The position numbers were made by a program, and so were the translations under genes. From positions 31,784,630 through 31,848,629 of the forward strand of contig CM041091.1 of assembly GCA_023079485.1 (NCBI GenBank): DNA of 64,000 nucleotides, written 5' to 3'. This stretch comes from Archilochus colubris. Taxonomy: Eukaryota > Chordata > Aves > Apodiformes > Trochilidae. How positions within the stretch are numbered: position 1 is the first letter of the stretch; each line of letters starts with the position of its first letter. This document shows, piece by piece, positions 13,840 to 26,364 of the stretch. The notes below the pieces were generated by a model, which worked only from the letters and a program-made list of their open reading frames with translations, had not been told where the DNA came from and ran no database searches.

Positions 13840-14140
13840 TGAGCCAAGTTCAAAAGGAGCTCGGCTTCACGTTACGCAGGGGGTGGGAGCTCGTAATGGA
13901 GTTTTATATGGAATAGCATTTCACATCAAAATAATTACATCTCTTGGCTGATTAATGATTAACTTGACTCTTTAGTATTCCTTTCTGAATGCCAGCTCCA
14001 GTCCTCAGATAGATTACCTCTGAAGTCAATAGGAGAAGTCATGTGCACGTCAAAGTACGGAAGTTATCTTTGTCATTAACCTTGAGAAGCTCCATCGATT
14101 GCTGGCAGTAAGTAAGATCTAATGGGTTTAGAGGAACAAC
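13840..14140. promoter_or_regulatory. Candidate conserved noncoding element
   Basis: This stretch keeps several CpGs in AT-rich surroundings (gctcgg, cacgttacgc, gctcgtaatgg, gcacgtc, tacgg, atcgatt). It also holds homeodomain-type words: ataattac, gattaatgattaac, gtcattaacc. It lacks repeats and open frames. That mixture is typical of vertebrate enhancers under selection. The call is inference only, since conservation cannot be measured from one sequence. Confidence 0.3.
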
Positions 14141-15699
14141 TGCTTCAAAAACAATTTTCAAGGCATATTTGACAATGAGTTAGATGGAGCTACGAAAATA
14201 TGTCATTGCTAGGATTTGGTACAGCTAGCTCAGAATAGGCTTGTAATGTGGTTCAGCTAGCTTTACCCCTACGCTAAAGGAGGTAAAAATCCCCTTGTTG
14301 CCCTGTTTTCCAGTCAAAATCAGCATCTGCCTGTGATGCAGGAATTAATAGAAGTAGAGAACCATGTGAGTGCAATGCTGATGTTCTCACAAGATCGTTT
14401 CAGTAATCAAAGTGATCACCACCATGTGCAGGGGTCCCTTAAGCTCCTCAGTAACTCCATGAATGAAAACGTGCCCATCTGCTTTGAACCTCACGGGGTG
14501 AAATAAACACACTTGGCTCTTCTGGGGGCTTGGGAGGCATCAAAAATATTTTCAGAGACATTTCCATCCCACTCTTCTGTTTGAAAGGGCTTTGCAAGCC
14601 TTGATTATGTTGGCTGCTTGTATCAACAGCATTTCTTAGAGCTGCTGATGTTGCTTCTCCAGCAGATAAACCACCAATAAATTGAGTCTCATTAAATGAG
14701 TGTTTGGAAAGTAGAAAACTGGCTTCTGTGAGGGCTTCTGCATTCAGAGCCATTTTGCATCACATGTTTAATCTATGCCTGTTGGAATTGCCCCCCTTTC
14801 AGTTTTCTCAATATATATTATACACAAAAATGACTTGTTAACAAAAGAGGTTTAAGGTTTTCCAAGGTTAAATAAGTATTTGGCCTACTTTACATTGCCT
14901 TCAACAGAGAAATCAGAAACAAACAAGTCAGAAATAGAAGAAACTTCTCTGGAATCCTTTTCCATCTGTTTCCCAAGCAGATGATAACAATTTGCAGGGC
15001 ATGCTCTGTCCTAGTGTGTTTCAAATATTAGGGACCTGCAATTTTCTTGATAAGCCAGGTGCATTTCAGATCACCACAGAGGTCTTGCTGATGCTCTTTT
15101 TGCATCAGAGATATTGAGAACAGGAGCCCAAATGTGCCATGTTTGGTGTTTTTAAAGGGCTGTCTCTTGGCACAGAAAAAGCCCACAGCACATCAGTGAA
15201 AAGAAAAATAAAAACCAAAGGTGAATCGTGTGCTATTGAAATCCTGCAGAAAAAATAAAGGATATTGTGCTGAAATAAAATCTGATGTAAAATTGTCCTA
15301 TTCTGGTGCTTGGCTAGCTGCAAACTGCAGAAATTGAAGGCTTAACTCAAGTAGAACCTCAAATATGTGAAGTTTCTACTTAAGCAACGGTTGTAGAGCC
15401 TGCCAGTCTGTAGCAAACTTGCAGGAGATTGACTTCAGTCATCTGCATCCAGCTCTGCCTATTTTATTAAGATGTGACCCTTCTTCAGCTGCAATCTCAT
15501 CCCTTCTACCATGATTTGCAGCAGTTAATTGGTCTCCTCTAAGCTGACTAGCAAATCCATATACTACTGTAATTACCTGAATGTAAAATATTTAGGAAAT
15601 ATCTATCATGCTCTTGGAAGTCTCAGGTCATTGAGAGAAAGCCAATGAAATTGCAAACAGGCTGAAGGGATTGGATATCTGCCACCTTTCCTCCCCCCT

Positions 15700-15960
15700 C
15701 CCCGCTCGCTTGGCTTTTAGCATTTGTCTCTAGGGCATGACCAAATAGTGGGCATGTGTCATAAAGACATTTATCATGTAATTACAGCTTTAAGATCAGT
15801 TTCTGTTGATGTGAGATGATTACTGTGTATTTCACGCCTTTCAGGTTCCCAGCTGGGCTTCAGAGATTTAAGGACACGGGGTATATATTTTATAAATTTA
15901 TGAGAACGCCATTAATTTAATTAATTGGACCATAAGAGTTCAGTCAGTGACCAAAGAAGA
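15700..15960. promoter_or_regulatory. Candidate conserved noncoding element
   Basis: The segment holds HOX/CDX-like words (gtcataaag, atcatgtaattacag), a homeodomain cluster (gccattaatttaattaattgg), a TATA-like gtatatattttataaat near 15880, and retained CpGs (ccgctcgc, tcacgcc, gaacgcc). No open frame or repeat is present. It may be a developmental enhancer, but this rests on motif composition alone. Confidence 0.28.
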
Positions 15961-16952
15961 ATCCTGCAAAACAGAGACAACCAGATGTTTTGGGAAGTTT
16001 TGATATTTTTGACGTGTATAACTTGGAAAAGCAAAGGCCTTTGTTCCCTCTGTCAGGAGCAGAACATTTCTGCAGGGTAAGAAAAATGACACATCCAAGT
16101 AATGCCTTGTGAACCCTGTTATAAGAATAAGAATACTGTTAAGATGAGGCTATTTTAAGCTTGGCTTGAAATGTATTGCTCTTGTGTATGAACAATAGCT
16201 CAGTGCCATTTCTAGGTGGCTTACATCAATATTTGCATTCTGAAATCTGGGCTCAGACACTGGAATTGTGAGCCCTTGAATTAACATCAAGATTTCATGT
16301 TGTGTTTTTAGTTGATTTGCTGTTATCAAATTGAGATCTAATTTGGACTGCTGTGAGAAGAACCCTGGCACTCAGGTGATCCTGCAGCTGGATTTCCAAT
16401 GGTTTCAATATTCCCTAAATTCTTGTGAGCTTTAATGGAAAGAGATTTCCATTGAACTCCTATTTCTTCTGACATTGGGGTCAGCTTTCTGACCATCCTC
16501 ATAGCTGTTTCAATTACTATATGGTATTTTTAAAGGCTTCATTAAAGCAGTTAAAGATTTTAGTGAATTAGATTTCAGCTTTCTTTCCATTATCTCTTAA
16601 CACGAGATGCAGCAGGCAATCCAGAACAGCAGCTGTGTCCAAATGGCAGCTGGACAAAACACTTCATGCTTGGTCACTTTTAAGAGAACCACTTTATCAT
16701 GAAGTTCTCTTAAAGAATTCAGCCTGGTTCCAGTTTAAATTTCCAACTTTACCACAAACATCCCAAAGAATCAATTTTAGGCTAAGGATAGAGGAAGAAG
16801 GAATTGTGTAGCATGACACAAAACTCAGCAGTGAAGACATGGAGAATGCAGAAGGTTTGATGGAATGAAGTCAGACCAGCATGGAGCTGAACGAATCAAG
16901 TCCAAAGGTTTCTTCCTGAGATGGTGTTAACAGGCAGAGCTCCTTCACATCC

Positions 16953-17376
16953 TGGTTGGAGCACAAGTCCTGCAAGGAAAGACTGAGGAACCTGGAGGTG
17001 TTCAGCCTGGAGAAAAGGAGGCTGGGGGAGACCTTCATGCTTGCTACAACAACCTAAAAGGAGGTTGGAGTGAGGGGGGGTTGATCTCTTCTCCCAGGTA
17101 ACAAGTGATAGGACAAGAGGAAATGGCCTCCAGTTGCACCAGGAGGTTTTGATTGGATATTAGAAAAAAATCTTCCCCAAAAGAGTTGTCAGACCACAGC
17201 CCAGGATGCCCAGGGAAGTGGTGGAGTCCCCATCCCTGGAGGGATCAAGATGTGGTGCTGAGGGACATGGTTTCTGATGGGCTTGGCAGTGCTGGGTTAA
17301 TGCTGGGACTTGATGATCTTAAAGGTCTTTTCCAAATGAAATAATTCCGTGATTCTAACTCTATGATCCTCTGATA
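16953..17376 (+). mobile_element. CR1 LINE 3' fragment, diverged
   Basis: The plus-strand text follows CR1 from the ORF2 C-terminus (ttggagcacaagtcctgcaa, gttcagcctggagaaaagga, aggacaagaggaaatggcct) to the 3' UTR (gacttgatgatcttaaaggt, cttttccaa). It ends in decayed 8-mer copies (gattctaactctatgatcct) at about 17350-17376. It contains frame breaks and encodes nothing intact. Confidence 0.92.
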
Positions 17377-20300
17377 GACTCATATGAAAGCCACTCAGAC
17401 TTTTGCCTGCAGTTTCTCCAGCCTTGTGGTTACAGCCACAAATATCCACTGTCAGATAAAGAGCCACATCCAGCTGGGATGTACTGATGCTGCAAAGTAT
17501 TTCTATACTTTTTTTTTTTTTTTTTTTTCTTTGGGGTATGTACTTGCCTAGTGGAAATTATTCTGGAAACATTGACAGGAAGTGAGTTATCTAAAATGCA
17601 ATCAGCAGCTCTGTCCCTTCTGCTGAAGAAAACCTAAAAATGCAGATCCCTCAGTGGCTGAGGATTGGAAAAGCATGAGGAAATGTATCTGGTTTTATTC
17701 GAGGGCATAGCCCTGCCCCTGCCTGTCCCAAGATCTCTGTGTGCTGCCAGCCAGGCTGTTCTCATGTTTAATTTACAGCTCACAAGGCTCATGTACCATC
17801 TCATGAAAAATCCTTTTGGGAATTTTCAGGAGAAACTCCAAGAGGGACCCAATTATCCAGTTTTCTACAAAGGATGGGAGAACATCTTTGGCCCAGAGAG
17901 CTAACCTAACAGTGACCAGCACTAAAGGTTGTCATGAGGGGTTGTGGGATCATCCAGCTGCTTTTTGGATTGTAAGATTATGTTTGATTTAATACCACTC
18001 TTCATCCTCTGCATAATTCAGTGTCCTGTGTGCAGAGCAGCAGTTATGGAGGCTTGAGAAGCTCCTGTGGAAGAGAGGAGCCCAACCTTGGTGCTGAACA
18101 TTCTTGGCACTTTGGTTACATCTTAAGTGTGGAAAAAAAAACCAGGAGGAATTGCCCTAGGAAGGTGATTTTGCCCCATAGCTTGGATTTTTGGTAGTTT
18201 AAATGATAATTGGTGATGCAAATATCTGTCTGTCAGCACACAGGGTCACCAGTTAGGCCTCTGCTCCCTGGCTGGGCTCTCCACCCAGTGGCATTCCCCC
18301 AGTTCCTGGTGTCCTTTCTCTCTCTGGGACTGCCATCACCAAATCCCTATATTTATTTCCCCTGCTTTCAGATGAAGCTATTTTCCCTCCATGAGTTACC
18401 ACCTGGCTCATCTCCATTCCAGAAAAAAAACAGCTTTGCCCAGCACCACATCTCAAAGCTTTTTGTTGCCATCAGTTGCTGTTGACAACAGTTCCTCACA
18501 ATCCATTTTCCATGGAAAACATTACACTTTCTAGACTCCAATTTTCATAAGTTTTGAAACTTCTTTTCCCTGAACTCAAACATCTTAAATATCTTCCAAG
18601 TTCTGCAGAGCAGAACATCAACTTTGATGTCAAAAAGTTATTACTCTATCTGCATCTATAACCCCATATGATTAATTTCACCTCTTCCCCTACAACATGT
18701 CTGTAAATCATGTTTACTCCTTTTTAAATAATAAAGTAAAATAGCAAAAAATATTGTAATAGTCTACTTTGTTTAACACAGGCCTAGGTAACAGAAAGTA
18801 GAATATTACCACGCTAATAAAGATTATTATTTGCCCTTTCCTTTGATGCACACTTACCTTCCAGGTAAATTTATCTGCATGCATGTTTGTACTTTAAAAC
18901 AGTAATAAAAGATCCTGAAGCCTCTGTGACTTAGGAGCATGTCTAACTAAGAGCAATTTTCTTGCAACCCAATTTCCATGCTCTTTGAGGAACTGATAGA
19001 GAAACATTCGATACAGTTAATATTTAATACCAATATAGCCATGAAAAATTCAGCCTCTAATAAATGGGATTTATTTATTTTCTCCCCTTTCAATCGCCCC
19101 TACTGTCATCTTAAACCTTTTGATGGATAAGACTACCTCAGTGGAAACAAATATTAATTTGTTATGGGCTGGTGTGTGTTTAGATAACTTCACATCTCTT
19201 CGGAGGTGTTCCCAAGCTTATCCTGTAGCAGGAGCATCCTGTGTACCCCAGTCCTCAACTTCTGCTGGTTTTGCAGGGGTCAGAAACCCTCAGAGCAAAT
19301 TAAGGCTCCTCAGAAGAGCAGAGGCAAATTTTTCATGTGGAAAAATTTATACCAGCAAACATTTCAGGGGTGCACACCAGGTTTTGGGGTTTTTCTAATC
19401 CTTTCTTCCTTCCTGGGAATTTAAGCACATAACTGCTGCTTGCTTGCTTCCTTCCTCCTCTGCCTGAGCATTAGATGCATATTTGTGTTTTGTACTTCCT
19501 ATTAAAACAGAAGCAAAAAGCCTCAAGCTGGGTCCCCATGTGCTGTGGGCTGCCTGGGCTGGGGTTTTTCAAGGGTAATTACGCTGTCGACTCAGAAAAG
19601 AGGTGTTATCATTTCTCCACGTTTTCTGTAGCATCAAAACTCACATTTACCCTTTGAAAGCTCACATCTTCCTTCTGTCTGTAATACCCAGCCAGGTACC
19701 ATGCTGGCATTTCTTCACTTTTAAAAGAAAACATCTGAGTAATGGTCATACCCTTATTTTTTTTTTTCTTTTTTTTTTTTTTTCTTCTATATTTTTTTTG
19801 TTAAAGTAAAAATAACAGAGAGAGGCATCAAAAGCAATTTTTCATTTCCACATACTGATGTGGCCAAGGCAGATGTCAGGCTTTTTGTGGTGATATGATT
19901 CATATCACTTCAGCACGGGGTGTTAGCTCTGCATTTAGTCTTGCCTGAACTGTAACGAAGGACACTGATTACTCTGGTGATTCCAGCTAAAAGCTGCAGG
20001 AGAGGCATTAGAATACAGGGGAGGTATAAGGGAATGTAAGCTGAAAGGGGGTGAGAAATGTGTGAGTGGTTGAACGTCGAGTTAGGTAATTACAGCTTAG
20101 GTTTAGTCCTGAATTTTCTTCAGCCTGACTCTAGGGAGAGCCTAATGGCCAAAGCTGAGTTTTTAATGGCAACATTTGGGCAAAAAGGATGGCTATTACG
20201 TGAGCAAATGTAGCACTTTATCCTGGAGGAATGGATATCACCTTGAGTGTCAAAAGGAAGGATGAATCAATTCAGCTGGGAAGCTTTGGGGTGGCAAATC

Positions 20301-21686
20301 CTGGAAAAATCTCACTCTGCAAGGAGGGGGTGAGGAGATGGTGCCCAAGCTGAGAGCAAACTACATGGGCAGAGTCCTGTCTATCAGTTCCTCAGTGAAG
20401 TTGTTCCAGATTCACAAGAGCAGGAGAAGAAAATCTGGAATTCATGCAAACCTGAGTAATTCAGATCAAAAGAGAGACAAAAGAAATGTCAGTGCTGTTT
20501 TCCTCCCCAGATGGAAGGCTTGTTTGACAACAAGGAGGTTCTTCAGACTCATAACAGGGGTTTTAATAGTCACAGCACGGGGTGTTGTGAATACTCCACA
20601 TCCTGAAGAAAACAACTTCAGTTAAGCCATGACAACAGATTCAGAAGCTTTTGTTAAGTGGGATGGCAAGGACAGAGTAAGTAAATGGTTGCAGTAAGAA
20701 CATCATTGGGTTTTATCCCAAGGAACTCCTGGAGAATGCAAATGAGATGCCCTTAGTCTCTCCTATAGAGGGAAAAATCAATATTCAAGTCTTTGAACCA
20801 ACATCTTCCATTTTTTCTAGACATTTTCTATGGAATCTGTACTGGGGACAATGTCTTCACTGGGAATTTGAGCTGTGCCTTTCTGCATGGCATTTCTGGG
20901 CATGTCCTGAGCCCCAAAATGAGATGGTGGGAAGAAGAATCTTCCATGAACCTGGGGACTGGGGCTGAAATTCAATCAGGCAGAGGGAGAAGCTGCACCT
21001 TGGTCTCTCAGACCTGAAATACTTTCTAAAGGAGAGCAGAACACCCTACATCTTCAGTGAAAAACCTAGTTGTACTTTTCCCTTAAAAAAAGCTTATCTG
21101 AAAAGTATCCACAGATTATCACAGCACAAGCAGACTGTTTCACTTTACATCAAAATGGAATATTTCTTGTGTTATTTATTTTTAGTTAGAAAAAAAAAAT
21201 AGAATGGAGAGAAAGAGATTTGCTCTGGTTCTTTTTAATTCTGGTTCTGCAAATCAGCCCATACACACCACTCTCTGCAGTGCCTTAATTGCTTGCAAAG
21301 CTTTTAATGGCCAGTTTGGACCCCAAAAGGACCTGAAATTACAATTACTGCTTGAGGCTAAGAAGAGGAACAAAGCAAAGAGTAATGGCCAGCCCTTTGG
21401 CTCTCTCATCTGATGTCGAGGATGAACCCTGAGTTTTTCTCCTTCCAGGCTCCAACTGGGACAGAAGTGGGACAGAAGCAGCAGGAACCTGGCTTTGCCA
21501 CGGCTTTTATATGGCCAGAGGCAGGAGCTTCAAGCTGTGATGCAGAAACCAATCTCAAGAGAAACGCTGCCCTAAAACCCTAACTAGTGAGATCATCCAA
21601 ATAAATCACCATCTACATACACCTACCAGAAATGACCTCTGGGTTTGGACATTTCATTGTTTTTATTTTTTTTTTTTTTTTTGCAG

Positions 21687-21742
21687 GGAGATGTGTTAGA
21701 GCAACATCCACACACAAGGATGACATGGCCAAACTTCCAGGG
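21687..21742 (+). other. Exon-like segment 1 (56 bp), unidentified
   Basis: A 17-nt T-run ending in TTGCAG forms a strong acceptor-like site at 21666-21686, and GTATGT begins at 21743. The 56 bp between are open in two frames. Frame 1 ends on two bases, which the next candidate (21859-21904) completes in phase. No homolog is recognised, and T-run plus AG combinations are common in this window, so chance remains likely. Confidence 0.2.
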
Positions 21743-21858
21743 GTATGTCTCTTGTTATTTACTCTGGTACCTTGTATCTCTGTTACCAGGCAACTGGGTA
21801 TCTCAAACAACCACAATCTGAATGTCCTTAAAGTGAACTGATCTTCTGTATTTAATAG

Positions 21859-21904
21859 CCTGGTGACTTCTTGGATGAGACTGATAGAGGCAGTGATGAA
21901 TAGG
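21859..21904 (+). other. Exon-like segment 2 (46 bp), unidentified
   Basis: Preceded by a weak acceptor (ctgtatttaatag) and followed by the near-consensus donor GTAAGTAT at 21905. Joined in principle to 21687-21742, the total is 102 bp, a multiple of three. One frame stays open across both, and a second frame is open until a TAG that overlaps the donor. The gap between them is 116 bp, short but possible for a bird intron. Confidence 0.18.
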
Positions 21905-22218
21905 GTAAGTATAGTTAACAGCCATTCTTAAACAACTTTGAGTGTCATTAATTTTGTTATAGGACAGATTAATCTGGAATGTCAGGACTTGCTGTACTAG
22001 ACCTAAAATTGTATTTTCAAACCAATTTTAACAGATTGTATTTCACTCTTGACACAAAATTCATTTATGTGCCTTAGATTGCACCTTTTATGGTAATTGT
22101 ACCAAATTAAATCAGGGCATTGGATCTCTAGAAAACTCAGTTGAATTTAGAGGAAGGGAGTTGCACCAAATTTCTTTCTACTTTCCCTTTGAATAGATTT
22201 TTCTTAAAACAAGCTCAA

Positions 22219-22848
22219 ATCATAGAATCATAGAATCATAGAATTAGCCGGGTTGGAAGGGACCTCAGAGATCATCTAGTCCAACCCTTGACCCACCGGA
22301 GCAGTTGCTAGACCATGGCACTGAGTGCCACATCCAGTCTTTTTTAAATGTCTCCAGGGACGGAGAATCTACCACCTCCCCGGGCAGTCCATTCCATAGC
22401 CTAATCACCCTCTCCGTGAAGAAATTCTTTCTAATATCTAACCTAAACCTCCCCTGGCACAACTTAAGACTGTGTCCTCTTGTCTTGTTGAAGGTCGTCT
22501 GTGAAAAGAGTCCAGTTCCCACCTCGCTACAGCCTCCTTTCAGGTAGTTGTAGACAGCAATGAGGTCTCCCCTGAGCCTCCTCTTCTTCAGGCTGAACAG
22601 CCCCAGCTCTCTCAGCCTCTCCTCATAGGGCCTGTGCTCGAGTCCCTTCACCAGCCTGGTTGCCCTCCTTTGGACCTGTTCCAGGACCTCTACATCCTTC
22701 TTAAACTGAGGGGCCAAGAACTGGACACAGTACTCGAGGTGTGGCCTAACCAGCGCTGAGTACAGGGGCAGAATCACCTCCCTGGACCTGCTGGTGACGC
22801 TGTTTCTGATACAGGCCAGGATGCCATTGGCCTTCTTGGCCACCTGGG
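22219..22848 (-). mobile_element. CR1 LINE fragment, 5'-truncated (copy B)
   Basis: The 3' end has three ATCATAGA-type 8-mers, against about two in copy A at 3375. The body matches copy A nearly base for base. I count about four substitutions and one T-run length change over roughly 625 bp. Truncation is at 22848, where copy A continues (cacctgggcac) but this copy turns into unrelated sequence. The different truncation points show two separate insertions rather than one duplicated block. Confidence 0.95.
22265..22843 (-). pseudogene. CR1 ORF2 C-terminal fragment, frameshifted near the end
   Basis: It encodes the same C-terminal part of CR1 ORF2 as the fragment at 3456-4013. A run of six T (+ strand, about 22339-22344) replaces seven T in copy A. 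This shifts the frame within the last 15 or so codons, so the natural stop is missed and the frame runs into the 3' UTR. There are no other breaks. It has no start of its own and is not expected to be functional. Confidence 0.88.
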
Positions 22849-23230
22849 ATGCATGGACACCTCCATAGGCTAAGAAGAAATTTTACCTACACCATGTCTA
22901 GGTATGTAAACCATATGTAAATTGTACCTAGACACAGGACAAGAACTATTCTCTTGGCTGTCTTATTTAATACCTGCTTTTCTTGAATAAATTTTATGCT
23001 TGTTTAGGTTATAGTTTATGTACTAAAGCCAGGTTATGTAAATCCATTTTGAGCATCCAATTAGGGAGCAGCCTGAACAGGTAATGGTGACAAAAATTAG
23101 CAACAGTGAATTAAGACCCCATGAAAGCAGCAAACACAAAGATTCAGTCTCCTGCAGCCTTTGAAATGCAGTTTAAGGATGAATTACAGGGCTTTTGAAC
23201 AGGAATAATTCCTCCCCCCCTCCCCAACTT

Positions 23231-23273
23231 GCAGATAATAAATAGTTAAATTGCAGATAATAAATAGTTAAAT
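23231..23273. repeat. Tandem duplication of a 22-bp unit
   Basis: The unit beginning gcagataataaatag occurs at 23231-23252 and again directly at 23253-23273 with no internal mismatch, as expected of replication slippage. Confidence 0.9.
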
Positions 23274-24059
23274 CAATAATCTGTTCATAGGCAAACTCTA
23301 CAGCAAAATGTGTTTGGACAGAAACATTTCTTGAATAATTTTGAATTATGAATAAATTCGTAAAAGTCCCACTCAGTTCACAGATAATTCATGAACTGAA
23401 ATAAGGGCAAAATTTGTCGAATAAATTATTCACCACAAATAGTTCCTAAGCTCTCTGAAGTGCTATCACACTTCATTTATCTCTTGCCTTAGGGGCAGAT
23501 AAAAATACTCAGAAAAAATTATAACTAACCTGAATTTTATTCTTAAAAATTCAAGCTGGAACATCTTCTGCAGTATTTTTAAAGGCCTGTTCAACTGCAG
23601 TTTTTATTCCCCTTCCATAGAAACCTGATTTTGTGTCAGAAGCCTCTGATTTTTATCTTAAAATCAGAGATAATATGGTCAAGAAAAAGTAGATCTAATT
23701 CCAGGTCCTCAGCAGTACCTACCAGAAGACTTAATTTACTGCAAGATGTCCAGAACCAAATGAAAAATTAAGGAATTCCAGTTTTCTGTCTCCACAGGGA
23801 GCTGTGGGTGTCTCAAGGCTGCAAATCCTCAACTTCTGAGTGTGTTTGCATCACTGTACAAGAATTGAGGAGGTGGATTTGATGGGTGTAAATAGAGGCA
23901 ACCAACAGTAGGTGCATCTGCAAATGGGGGTCTGAGGGATTTTCAAACTTTGTATTGAGAAAAGGAAGCAAAAAAAAGGCAGTAGAAATGTCATGAGAGG
24001 GACTTCAGCTTATTTAACTCCTGGTATCAGTGACAAGAGCAGAAAATCTGGTTTAGTTG

Positions 24060-24138
24060 AAGATGTCCCTGCTTGCTGCAGGGAGGTTGGACACGATGAC
24101 CTTTAAAGGTCCCTTCCAACCCAAACTCTTCCATGATT
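24060..24138 (+). mobile_element. Short old CR1 3' UTR relic
   Basis: The text gcagggaggttggacacgat, then gacctttaaaggtcccttcc, aacccaaac and ccatgatt is the CR1 3' UTR with one decayed terminal 8-mer. Nothing of ORF2 remains. Confidence 0.85.
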
Positions 24139-26060
24139 AAAAAATGCCTCTGAGGGAGATCAGTAGAAATGGCTTTTATACCCTGTATTGAACCAAATCA
24201 ACATTTTTGTCTGCTATAAAACAAGGAAGAGTAAAATACTTCAGTAAAAGCCTTTTCTGAGCAACAAGGAATAAAGGGAGTTTTTTTAGATGTCGGCAGA
24301 TGTTGGGAAATGAGGTGTCTGCTGGTTTGCCAAGAGCTTAAGGAAATATGAAGAACTTGAACATGAAAATACTGAAATATGAACCTGAGCAGTAGGATGT
24401 GGCTCAGCATTCTGCAATGTTTAATGTATGAAGGCTGGTGGAGTAAGATGTAGTTTGAAACTGTGTCCTTCTGAACAGGTAATCTCAACTCCCCATGGTA
24501 ATGAAACAGTGAAATCCAGAGGGACTTAAATGACTCTTAGGAGTGCTTTTGGGATAGGTTTCAAATCCAAAGGAGCATCCATCAAAAAAAGCAAACAAAA
24601 TTCTGTGTAAATCAGAACTTGCACATGGCATAGGTTATCCTGGCTTTTCCTCTTAGACCCCTGAGAAGAGAGGACCCAGACCAGTCTGGAGACACAGAAA
24701 AGTTTTGTCTTGTCCATCGAGGCCACATTAAATTCTGCCAAGCCCAAGCTACAGCCTCTCCAAATGCCACCACCACGTCAATGGTCCTCGAAAGACAGGA
24801 GCAGCATTCTCCAGGGGGAGCAGTCAGTAAGCACTTAACCGTGTGCCTGGCTCTCCTTGCTTCACCAAACAAAAAATAAATTAGACAGGTCAAACATTGT
24901 AGATCTAATCTCACTGTGAACTGAAAACATAGTAGGTCTCCTGCCACCGGAGGAAAGCAGAGCCTGGGGTGACCCCACCATGAACTGGAGGGGACGGGAG
25001 AGCATCAGCAGGTGCAGTCTGGGAGGACTCAATGTGGCATTCAAGTTTATTCTTTGTACCCTTCTGAGAATGGCAGGATTGTGTTTTCAACCCAATACCC
25101 CAGGGCTTTCACTTGCCTTCTCACAATTACCTGTGCAAGGAGAAGGGAGGAAGAGGGGAAGGGGAGGGAAAGGGGGGGGAAGGAGAATAATTCTTCTGTG
25201 GCATAGCAGAAACGGTCAAGGGCAGTTCAGATTAAAGACCATGATTGGCACGGGCTGTGGAGAGGCTAAGCCAACAAAATAAAAAAATAGAACCATCCTG
25301 TTTAATAGAAACAAATTGCTCTCCACTTCTCAGTGACACAGATAGTGGAGCCATTTGTACCTGCTGCCCTTTGTTGGGAACAACAGCAAGGAAATGTACT
25401 CGTCTCGAGTGGGATAAAATTCTTTTTTTTTCTTTTTTTTTTTTTTTTTGGTGTTGTATTTGGCTATCTCAGCCCTCAGAACAAGCAGGGCAGTTAAGTA
25501 GTTGAGCTTCCTTGTACATTTGTTTGATTAAAGGTCTGTAACACTGGCTCAGGTGGAAAGAGCTCAGCTGCAGGGAAGAGCAATGAATGAAGGGCTTGTT
25601 AGAGGGCAGCCAGCGAGACATGGCAGAGCCAGCTCCTCAACCAGCTCTGAATAGCAGCTTCTTGTTTTCCTTGCTCCTTTTCCTATGGCAGCACAAAACT
25701 CTACGTTTGAAATGGGCTCCCGAGGAGATTTGGGCTCCTTTGCATGTGGATGTTGGGGAAACTGCTAAAAAACCAAGGTGAGCTCCTGGGCGAGGCCACC
25801 GATGAAAACAAATATCCTACAGCTGTCCCCAAGTGCTCCTGTGGCATTTCTAAAGGTCAGAGTGAAGTGTGTTAGAGCATATTTATGGAGTGACCAAATA
25901 GAAGGTTTTAATTTTGATCATAAATGAGCTGGAGAAAATCCAACCAGCTGCCTAGATGTTAGAAGAAAAAAAAAAAAAATCCAGCATTTATTTGTGTTAT
26001 ATTCTAATTTGATACTGCCATGGCTACGTGTGGGGCAGATCTCTCACACTATAATCTCAA

Positions 26061-26079
26061 TTATATATATATATATATA
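26061..26079. repeat. (TA)n microsatellite
   Basis: About nine uninterrupted TA dinucleotides, with the word ataatctcaa on both sides. Confidence 0.9.
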
Positions 26080-26319
26080 ATCTCAACTCAGTCTCCACTT
26101 TAGCAATTGATGTCTGAGGCATTTTTAAGCTTTTTATCCAGGAATAGAAGCCTCCACCTCCATTGGCTCCCATCAGGTTGAACATATTCAGTCATCAGCA
26201 CACAAACAATTAACCTATTCTGTTCCTCTAAATGGATGTATGCTCATATATATCATTTATGTACATATACACCTCAATTTACTGATGTTCTCTACATGTT
26301 CCCTGGCTTCTTCACTCAG

Positions 26320-26364
26320 TTTCTCAGTGTAAATGGACAAGAGGAGATCAACTTTGATATTTGG
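26320..26364 (+). other. Exon-like segment (45 bp), unidentified
   Basis: The sequence ctggcttcttcactcag resembles an acceptor and GTACGT at 26365 a donor. The 45 bp between equal 15 open codons, and the frame remains open to 26472. The protein is not recognised. Support is weak. Confidence 0.15.

Larger units (their letters stand above)
11758..16952. other. Unique sequence without a recognised gene
   Basis: No coding region is recognised. The longest open stretch (13152-13670, 172 codons, + strand) has no domain-like pattern and runs through a G-run and an ATT triplet repeat at about 13497-13516. Two stretches (about 13840-14140 and 15700-15960) look like conserved noncoding elements and are listed separately. 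Confidence 0.55.
17377..22218. other. Unique sequence, no recognised gene; T-runs and two exon-like pieces
   Basis: Contains a 20-nt T-run at 17509-17528, an interrupted T-rich tract at about 19757-19800, and a 17-nt T-run at 21666-21682. Open frames are at most about 95 codons and unrecognised. The exon-like segments after the last T-run (21687-21742 and 21859-21904) are described separately. Confidence 0.55.
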
